Position numbers and translations under genes: made by a program. The notes below the pieces were generated by a model. The model saw only the letters and a program-made list of their open reading frames with translations. It was not told the origin of the DNA and searched no databases. From positions 1-5,074 of the forward strand of contig PMDT01000177.1 of assembly GCA_003154555.1 (NCBI GenBank): a stretch of 5,074 nt of DNA, written 5' to 3'. Positions 1-3,875 of the stretch are shown one piece after another; position 1 is the stretch's first letter, and every line of letters starts with the position of its first letter. The stretch is from Spirochaetaceae bacterium (GTDB lineage Bacteria; Spirochaetota; Spirochaetia; SZUA-6; Fen-1364).

Positions 1-619
1 TGACGTTTTCCGAGCGCTCGCAGTAGAGGAGGTCCATCTTTTCCTTGCGCCCCGCCCCTGAGATGCCAGAAATGGCGTTGACGATCACCATCCCTTTGAG
101 AAGCCCTGCCCGCGCAAGCGGCAGGAGCGGGAGCAGCGTCGCGGTCGGATAGCACCCCGGCGCAGCGATAAGGTCCGCGCGGCGCAGCGCGTCGGTATGC
201 CACTCGGCAAGACCGTAGACGGCGCGCGAAAGCAGGTCGGGCCGGGGAACGGGAGAACCGTAGGCGGCCTGGAAGACCGTGGGATCGTGGATGCGGAAGT
301 CGGCCGAAAGATCGATCACGACTGTTTTCCCGAACAGGGGCGCGCATATCTCCGCGGATTTCAGATGCGGAAGCGCGGAGAAGACGACGTCGAGCTCATG
401 ATTCTCCGCGGCCCGCAGCGCCTCCGCGACCGCGCAGAGCGACCCGCCCGGAATCTTTTCTGCTATCGTTGACGGCAGGCCAGGGTCCGCCGAACGGACA
501 GGCGCGCCTGCCTGGGACGAGGAAACGGCGAGTATCGCGCGGACATCCGGATGCTCCGCGAGGATCCGCAGCAGGACAAGACCGGTATAGCCCGTCGCGC
601 CAAGCACGGCAGCCTTCAT
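1..619 (-). CDS. argC: N-acetyl-gamma-glutamyl-phosphate reductase, N-terminal part (3' end beyond the left edge)
   Basis: ArgC carries out the NADPH-dependent reduction of N-acetyl-glutamyl-5-phosphate to N-acetylglutamate semialdehyde, the third step of arginine biosynthesis, in the cytoplasm. The 206 visible residues begin MKAAVLGATGYTG, the N-terminal dinucleotide-binding loop. They include SADFRI (residues 105-110), the active-site motif PGCYPTAT (154-161, catalytic Cys156) and SGISGAGR (184-191). The family is usually about 345 residues, so roughly 60% is present and the reading frame is open to the window edge. The ATG at 619 is well supported: AGGAGG (632-627) lies 7 nt upstream, inside the last codons of argR. 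The argR stop codon directly abuts this ATG, so the two genes are almost certainly co-transcribed and translationally coupled. Expression is expected to be controlled from the ARG boxes in front of argR. Other arg genes (such as argJ and argB) may follow past the left edge, but that is inference. Confidence 0.96.
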   Translation of the reverse strand, partial: MKAAVLGATGYTGLVLLRILAEHPDVRAILAVSSSQAGAPVRSADPGLPSTIAEKIPGGSLCAVAEALRAAENHELDVVFSALPHLKSAEICAPLFGKTVVIDLSADFRIHDPTVFQAAYGSPVPRPDLLSRAVYGLAEWHTDALRRADLIAAPGCYPTATLLPLLPLARAGLLKGMVIVNAISGISGAGRKEKMDLLYCERSENV

Positions 620-1111
620 TCATGCCCCTCCTGGAAAGCCCGGAATGCGCACGCGTATTGCGCGCGCGAGGCGAAACGGCGCGACGCCGTCCCGGGGAAC
701 GATCAGGATCGTGTCGTCCCCCGCGATGGTGCCCAGCACCTCCCGGATGCGCAGGTTGTCGAGCGCCGAGGCGACGCTGCTGGCGTGACCGGGCAGCGTG
801 CGCATGAGCCCGAAGGCACCTGAGAACTCAAGCGAGCGATATCCGCGCATGAAGTCCTGCACATAGGTGGCATCCGACCCCGGGCGCACCTCGGCGTCGG
901 AGAGCACGTACGTGTAGCCGCCGCGCGGGCTGGGCGCCTTGCCGATGCCCAGCCTCTTCAGGTCGCGGGAAAGAGTGGCCTGCGCGACCTCGAAGCCCTG
1001 CCGTTTCAGGAGCTCCGTCAGGCGCTCCTGGCTGTCGACAGCCGCATCCGCCACGATCCGGCGGATCGCCTCCAGGCGCACGCCGCGCCCCGGTTCTTCC
1101 CGCTGCGCCAT
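620..1111 (-). CDS. argR: Arginine repressor ArgR
   Basis: ArgR is the hexameric, L-arginine-sensing transcription factor that represses arginine biosynthesis genes. From the chosen ATG the protein has 163 residues, close to the usual 150-165. The N-terminal winged-helix domain is clear: a helical segment VRLEAIRRIV (11-20), then the recognition region EVAQATLSRDLKRLGI (41-56). The C-terminal oligomerisation and arginine-binding domain carries PGHASSVASALD (107-118) and the signature GTIAGDDTILIV (127-138), whose Asp pair (132-133) binds arginine in the family. The frame stays open upstream to an ATG at 1228, but that codon sits in the -35 element and cannot be the start from the promoter described here. 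Candidates downstream of the predicted mRNA start are ATG 1171 (inside an ARG box, no Shine-Dalgarno), GTG 1129 (GGAGG 4 nt upstream) and ATG 1111 (GAGGG 11 nt upstream). I chose 1111 because it gives the usual short N-terminus; 1129 is a real alternative. The gene is first in an operon with argC and is probably autoregulated. Confidence 0.94.
   Translation of the reverse strand: MAQREEPGRGVRLEAIRRIVADAAVDSQERLTELLKRQGFEVAQATLSRDLKRLGIGKAPSPRGGYTYVLSDAEVRPGSDATYVQDFMRGYRSLEFSGAFGLMRTLPGHASSVASALDNLRIREVLGTIAGDDTILIVPRDGVAPFRLARAIRVRIPGFPGGA
627..632 (-). promoter_or_regulatory. Ribosome binding site of argC inside the 3' end of argR
   Basis: On the minus strand AGGAGG is followed by a 7-nt spacer and then the argC ATG at 619. 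The site lies within the final Gly/Ala codons of argR, and the argR TGA (622-620) falls between it and the argC start. This fixes the argC start and implies that ribosomes finishing argR can reload on argC. Confidence 0.85.
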
Positions 1112-1172
1112 GCTCTTGGCCGCCCTCACAACGCCTCCATGACCTGCCTGTCGTCCGCGCGACTTCGCCATA

Positions 1173-1186
1173 TGGATAAATATCCC
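1173..1186. promoter_or_regulatory. ARG box 1 (ArgR operator half, promoter-distal)
   Basis: TGGATAAATATCCC matches the general ARG-box pattern TGMATWWWWATKCA at 11 of 14 positions by hand alignment, with a GGATA/TATCC dyad. It would lie about 7-20 nt downstream of the predicted argR transcription start. Its centre (1179.5) is exactly 21 bp from that of the second box, the two-helical-turn spacing of paired ArgR sites in known arg promoters. Assignment is by pattern only. Confidence 0.75.
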
Positions 1187-1193
1187 ATCCGAC

Positions 1194-1207
1194 CGCATAA
1201 TTATACG
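1194..1207. promoter_or_regulatory. ARG box 2 (ArgR operator half, over the -10 element)
   Basis: CGCATAATTATACG matches TGMATWWWWATKCA at 11 of 14 positions. The wider 18 bp (1192-1209, ACCGCATAATTATACGGT) is a palindrome with only one mismatched pair out of nine. It covers the -10 hexamer of the argR promoter, so ArgR binding here should block RNA polymerase. Only 3 bp separate this 18-bp site from the one centred at 1179.5, as in classical paired ARG boxes. Confidence 0.78.
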
Positions 1208-1228
1208 GTTCACTGCATGGCGCGTCAA
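1200..1228 (-). promoter_or_regulatory. Sigma-70-type promoter of the argR-argC operon
   Basis: Read on the minus strand, TTGACG (1228-1223) is followed by a 17-bp spacer and then TATAAT (1205-1200), 11 of 12 consensus positions with ideal spacing. Transcription should start near 1193, giving an 82-nt leader to ATG 1111 or about 64 nt to GTG 1129. The -10 lies inside ARG box 2, which argues for repression by arginine-loaded ArgR, including autoregulation. Confidence 0.82.
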
Positions 1229-1258
1229 GTGGCGCGCGTGCCCCCCGGATGCCCCGGG

Positions 1259-1291
1259 ACCGCGCGCGGGCCGCTGCCCGGCACGCGCGGT
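1259..1291. repeat. GC-rich bulged hairpin between divergent promoters
   Basis: An 8-bp perfect outer stem (ACCGCGCG at 1259-1266 with CGCGCGGT at 1284-1291) encloses a 5-bp inner stem (CGGGC at 1267-1271 with GCCCG at 1276-1280). The loop is CGCT, and there is a 3-nt bulge (GCA, 1281-1283) on one side. No T-run follows on either strand, so it is not a standard intrinsic terminator. It lies upstream of both the argR and the LOG promoters, so neither predicted transcript contains it. Its role is unknown; a protein-binding site, the end of an unseen RNA, or chance in GC-rich DNA are all possible. Confidence 0.5.
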
Positions 1292-1329
1292 GACCGTTCC
1301 CCGTCGGCTCGCGTGCGCGCGACAGCGTC

Positions 1330-1358
1330 TTGATGCGATTGCGGTGCTTTCCTATAGT
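1330..1358 (+). promoter_or_regulatory. Promoter of the LOG-family gene, predicted leaderless
   Basis: TTGATG (1330-1335), a 17-bp spacer and TATAGT (1353-1358) form a good sigma-70-type promoter, 9 of 12 consensus positions. A start site 6-8 nt past the -10 falls at 1364-1366, on or next to the A of the ATG at 1365. No Shine-Dalgarno-like sequence precedes that ATG. The mRNA is therefore predicted to be leaderless. Confidence 0.65.
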
Positions 1359-1364
1359 GCCGCC

Positions 1365-1934
1365 ATGAGAATCTGCGTCTTCTGCTCCTCCAGCGACGCC
1401 GTGGACCCGGCGTATCTCGATACGGCCGCGGAAGCGGGCACGCTTATCGCGCAGGCCGGGCATTCTCTTGTCTTTGGCGGGGGCAGGGTCGGCCTGATGG
1501 GGGCCGTCGCGCGGGCCGTGCACGCGGGGGGCGGGAAAGTAGTCGGCATCATCCCCACGTTCATGAACAGGCCCGGGGTGCCGTACACCGAATGCGACGA
1601 GCTTATTTTCACGAGCGACATGCGGGAGCGCAAGGCGCGCATGATGGCGATGGCAGACGCCTTTCTCGTGCTTCCCGGCGGCTTCGGGACGCTGGAGGAG
1701 ATGACGGAGGTCATCACGCAGAAGCAGTTCGACTTTCTGAAGGTTCCCCTCGTGGCGGTGAATGTCGGCGGATTCTACGATCGGCTGGTGGAGTTCTTCG
1801 AAGTCTTCTACGCGGAGCGCTTTGCCAAGCCCGCCTACCGCGCCACCTGCCCGTTCGTCGGCAGCCCTGCCGAGGCGATGGCGTACATCCGCGGCTACAG
1901 CCCGCCGGCGCCCACCAGCAAGTGGTTTACGTGA
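1365..1934 (+). CDS. LOG-family nucleotide 5'-monophosphate phosphoribohydrolase (lysine-decarboxylase-like fold)
   Basis: The 189-residue protein belongs to the LOG family, often mislabelled 'lysine decarboxylase'. Characterised members cleave the N-glycosidic bond of (cytokinin) nucleoside 5'-monophosphates, releasing the base and ribose 5-phosphate; bacterial substrates are often unknown. Visible marks are MRICVFCSSSD at the N-terminus, FGGGRVGLMG (37-46), DMRERK (85-90) and the signature PGGFGTLEE (104-112), whose final Glu112 is the conserved catalytic position. The length fits the usual type I size of about 180-200 residues. The frame is open upstream to 1290, but ATG 1365 gives the typical family N-terminus and lies right behind a good promoter. 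It is a single gene, divergent from argR, and its last 8 bases overlap the end of the convergent DUF72 gene. Nothing near it points to cytokinin synthesis, so a nucleotide salvage or housekeeping role is more likely; that is inference. Confidence 0.93.
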   Translation: MRICVFCSSSDAVDPAYLDTAAEAGTLIAQAGHSLVFGGGRVGLMGAVARAVHAGGGKVVGIIPTFMNRPGVPYTECDELIFTSDMRERKARMMAMADAFLVLPGGFGTLEEMTEVITQKQFDFLKVPLVAVNVGGFYDRLVEFFEVFYAERFAKPAYRATCPFVGSPAEAMAYIRGYSPPAPTSKWFT

Positions 1935-2724
1935 TCCCGGCCTGCTGAAGAAGCAGGCGCATCTCACGGGCGTTTTTCGCGGCGTTTCCCCGCCAGTGAT
2001 TGTTGAAGAACAGGAGCAGCATGGGCACGCGCTGCATGATCGTCCTGATGCGATCCGCCCATTCCCCCATCTCCGCGGGGCTGTAGAGATAGTTGTAGCG
2101 CGAGGCGTTGTCGCCGGTCCACCACTCTTCCTTGTTGCGCCCGTGGAATCGCAGGTAGCCGAAAGTCCCTGTGGTCACCGTGGACGGCCGCAGCAGCTTC
2201 GGCAGGTCCGGCTCGTCGACGCTCACCAGTGCCACGTTGCGTTCCCTTAAGCCTTCGTAGACCCGGTCCTGCAGCCAGTCGCTCTTTCGAAACTCCACGG
2301 CGAGCGGCAGCCCCTCAAGACGCGCGCAGAGGGTCGAAAGGCGCGTCCGGGACTCCGGCGAATAGCCAAAGCTGTAGGGAAACTGCAGGAGCACCGCCGC
2401 GAGCCTCTTTGCATCGACCAGCGGCTGCAGACCCTGACGGAATGTTTCGATCTCCTTTTCCCAGCCCTCTCCGATCTCGTGCGTCATGCTCCGATGCGCC
2501 TTCAGGGCAAAGAGAAAACCCTCCGGCGTCGTATCGATCATACGCTGCAGCGCCTGTGCGCGCGGCTGCGCGTAGTAGCTGAAGTTCAGCTCGACGATCG
2601 GGAACTCGCTTGCATACAGATGGAGGAAATCCGATTTTGGAGTCTGCGGCGGATAGACGGGTCCGACCCAGTCGTCATAGGAGTAGCCGCTTGTGCCGAT
2701 CAGGATCTTCCTGTTTCCCTCCAC
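1927..2724 (-). CDS. DUF72 family protein (YecE-like)
   Basis: This 265-residue protein has the full DUF72/YecE pattern: GTSGYSYDDWVG near the N-terminus (10-21), VELNFSYY (44-51), FLFALKAHRSMTHE (70-83), LLQFPYSF (112-119), AVEFRKSDW (142-150), YLRFHGRN (190-197) and FNNHWRGNAAKNA (240-252). The family has a TIM-barrel-like fold related to sugar-phosphate isomerase and endonuclease IV structures; no enzymatic activity is firmly assigned, so I give none. No signal peptide or membrane segment is seen, so it should be cytoplasmic. The start codon is GTG at 2724, supported by GAGGA 7 nt upstream; the conserved GTSGYSY block begins just inside, so no earlier start is needed. It follows the D-2-hydroxyacid dehydrogenase gene after 10 nt and is probably translationally coupled to it. 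Its TAA stop overlaps the LOG gene, which is on the other strand, by 8 bp. Confidence 0.93.
   Translation of the reverse strand: MEGNRKILIGTSGYSYDDWVGPVYPPQTPKSDFLHLYASEFPIVELNFSYYAQPRAQALQRMIDTTPEGFLFALKAHRSMTHEIGEGWEKEIETFRQGLQPLVDAKRLAAVLLQFPYSFGYSPESRTRLSTLCARLEGLPLAVEFRKSDWLQDRVYEGLRERNVALVSVDEPDLPKLLRPSTVTTGTFGYLRFHGRNKEEWWTGDNASRYNYLYSPAEMGEWADRIRTIMQRVPMLLLFFNNHWRGNAAKNAREMRLLLQQAGIT
1940..1958. terminator. Hairpin at the convergent gene junction, possible bidirectional terminator
   Basis: GCCTGCT (1940-1946) and AGCAGGC (1952-1958) pair perfectly over 7 bp with a 5-nt loop. The hairpin begins 5 nt after the LOG stop codon and lies inside the last codons of the opposing DUF72 gene. 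It is the only compact dyad I see at this junction. No T-run follows on either strand, so it is at best an atypical terminator, and the repeat could also simply follow from the coding sequence. Confidence 0.3.
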
Positions 2725-2731
2725 AGGACGT

Positions 2732-2736
2732 TCCTC
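2732..2736 (-). promoter_or_regulatory. Ribosome binding site for the GTG start of the DUF72 gene
   Basis: GAGGA on the minus strand lies 7 nt before the GTG at 2724 and overlaps the TGA stop (2737-2735) of the upstream dehydrogenase gene. It decides the non-ATG start and suggests termination-reinitiation coupling between the two genes. Confidence 0.75.
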
Positions 2737-3694
2737 AGTACCCCGCTTCCTTGTCCACGACGTTCAAGAGCGGCTGTCCCGCGACGTAGCGGGCGAGGTT
2801 CTGGCAGAACATGTCGAAAGCTTCCTCTTCATAGCCGGGGTGTGTGCCGCCATAATGCGGGGAGATAATTGCGTTCGGCATGCTCCACAGCGGATGCCCC
2901 GCCGGGAGAGGCTCGGGATCGGTGACGTCCAGGCCCGCGCCGCGCACGCGCCCGTCACGCAGCGCATCGACGAGCGCCATGGTGTCGATGCTGTTCCCGC
3001 GCCCCGCATTCAGGAGGAATGCCCCCTTCATGGAATCCAGCTCCGCCTTCCCGACGAAGCCCCGCGTGAGCGGGGTGCCCGGCAGCACCAGCATGATGAC
3101 CCGCGCCTGCGCGAAAGCGGTCTTTCGGTCGTCGGGGCCGAACACCGCCTGCACCGCCTCATTCGCGCGGGCGCGCCTGCTGATCCCGATCACGCGCATG
3201 CCGAAGGCGCGGCCGATGTCGGCGCATTGCGTGCCGATCACCCCCAGGCCCGCGACGCAGAGTGTCCGGTCGGCGAGCGCCGAAAGGCCCTGGATCATCG
3301 TCTCCCTGTCCCAGCGACCCTCCCCCTGGGCGCGCAACGCGTGGTGCAGGTTGCGCGTGAGCATGAGCGCCATTCCCCAGAGGTGCTCCGCCATGGCGTG
3401 GGCGTGGATGTGGACATTGGTGAATGTCGCGCCATGCGCACGAGCCTCGGGCATGGACAGGATATCGTCCATCCCGGCATAGCCCGCCTGCAGCCATTGG
3501 AGGCCCGTGGCCTCTTTCCAGAGATGAGCGGGCAGCGAGGAATAGCAGACCTCGACTTTCGCCGCCAGTCCGTGATCCGCGACGAGCTCTTCCTCCCGCA
3601 CGATCCGTGCTCCGGGGGCGAGCGCGAGAAGGCGCTTCTCCTGTTCGGCTTCGAGGGATCCGGTCACGAGGATGATCGGTGCGGCACGCCCCAT
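2735..3694 (-). CDS. D-isomer-specific 2-hydroxyacid dehydrogenase, probably NADP(H)-dependent
   Basis: A cytoplasmic oxidoreductase of the D-2-hydroxyacid dehydrogenase family, which interconverts 2-keto acids and D-2-hydroxy acids (glyoxylate, hydroxypyruvate and others); the substrate here is not evident. The 319 residues from ATG 3694 fit the family. The Rossmann loop is GLGVIG (149-154). The catalytic triad is intact: Arg232 in LLNAGRGNSID, Glu261 in DVTDPEPLP and His280 in ISPHYGG. After the second Rossmann strand the sequence reads GISRRAR (170-176); an Arg-rich stretch in place of Asp there suggests NADP(H) preference, as in GhrA-type glyoxylate/hydroxypyruvate reductases. The frame is open upstream to ATG 3760, but the extra 22 residues are basic and unlike the family, while PIILVTGS right after 3694 is a typical first strand. 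No good Shine-Dalgarno precedes ATG 3694 (only GAGG about 13 nt away), so the start is moderately secure. It is the first gene of a pair with the DUF72 gene. Confidence 0.93.
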   Translation of the reverse strand: MGRAAPIILVTGSLEAEQEKRLLALAPGARIVREEELVADHGLAAKVEVCYSSLPAHLWKEATGLQWLQAGYAGMDDILSMPEARAHGATFTNVHIHAHAMAEHLWGMALMLTRNLHHALRAQGEGRWDRETMIQGLSALADRTLCVAGLGVIGTQCADIGRAFGMRVIGISRRARANEAVQAVFGPDDRKTAFAQARVIMLVLPGTPLTRGFVGKAELDSMKGAFLLNAGRGNSIDTMALVDALRDGRVRGAGLDVTDPEPLPAGHPLWSMPNAIISPHYGGTHPGYEEEAFDMFCQNLARYVAGQPLLNVVDKEAGY

Positions 3695-3724
3695 GACGGA
3701 AACAAAGCCTCGATTGCGAAGAAA

Positions 3725-3742
3725 GTCAAGCCGGCTCTTGAC
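3725..3742. promoter_or_regulatory. Inverted repeat GTCAAG-N6-CTTGAC, candidate operator
   Basis: GTCAAG (3725-3730) and CTTGAC (3737-3742) are perfect reverse complements around CCGGCT. The dyad lies between the divergent dehydrogenase and ABC exporter genes, where a shared operator would be expected. It overlaps a perfect -35-like TTGACA on the plus strand (3738-3743) and a TTGACT on the minus strand (3729-3724). I could not find a convincing -10 for either: the minus-strand candidate at 17 bp is TTTGTT (3706-3701). No regulator gene is adjacent. Confidence 0.4.
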
Positions 3743-3862
3743 AATGCGCATGAAAATCATTTGACTCGAATCATGAAACAGTTGGTGTGACCTTCCACAG
3801 TCCCGTCTCGTTCGGCTCTTTCGCCTTTCTCTCTCAGGCGATTGTCACCTTCCCCGACGTAT

Positions 3863-3867
3863 AAGGA
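3863..3867 (+). promoter_or_regulatory. Ribosome binding site of the ABC exporter gene
   Basis: AAGGA lies 8 nt upstream of the ATG at 3876. It supports this start, which also gives a normal short cytoplasmic N-terminus ahead of the first membrane helix. Confidence 0.7.
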
Positions 3868-3875
3868 ATTTCAGG

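Larger units (their letters stand above)
3695..3875. other. Divergent intergenic region between dehydrogenase and ABC exporter genes
   Basis: This 181-bp spacer must hold the start signals for both flanking units. It contains the dyad at 3725-3742, a locally AT-rich patch (about 3744-3785) with ATGA-AAA-TCAT and TCATGA palindromes, and a small hairpin nearer the exporter (TCGCCT at 3821-3826 pairing with AGGCGA at 3836-3841, 9-nt loop). I see no complete sigma-70 promoter of the quality found in front of argR or LOG. TATAAG at 3860-3865 lacks a -35 and overlaps the ribosome binding site, so I do not trust it. Confidence 0.5.

Noticed and set aside
396..623. Minus-strand ATG at 623 overlapping the argR stop, as an alternative start
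   Set aside because: The frame is open but yields no ArgC motif; the ATG at 619 gives the perfect ArgC N-terminus with a better-spaced ribosome binding site.
1126..1140. Tiny minus-strand reading frame (ATG GAG GCG TTG TGA) just before argR, as a leader peptide
   Set aside because: It encodes only four residues with no arginine codons and no proper ribosome binding site. The ARG boxes already explain control, so no attenuator is needed.
828..1967. Long open frame on the minus strand (379 codons)
   Set aside because: It is a shifted-frame reading across argR, the argR promoter and the antisense of the LOG gene. Its sequence is Arg/Ala/Gly-rich with no domain, and both covered genes have clear family motifs in other frames.
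2693..3790. Long open frame on the plus strand (365 codons)
   Set aside because: It is antisense to the dehydrogenase gene, whose catalytic triad and Rossmann motif are intact. The translation shows only composition typical of shadow frames in GC-rich DNA.
3821..3841. Hairpin TCGCCT/AGGCGA before the exporter gene as a riboswitch or attenuator
   Set aside because: A single 6-bp stem with a 9-nt loop is too weak, and no known riboswitch core or alternative pairing was seen.
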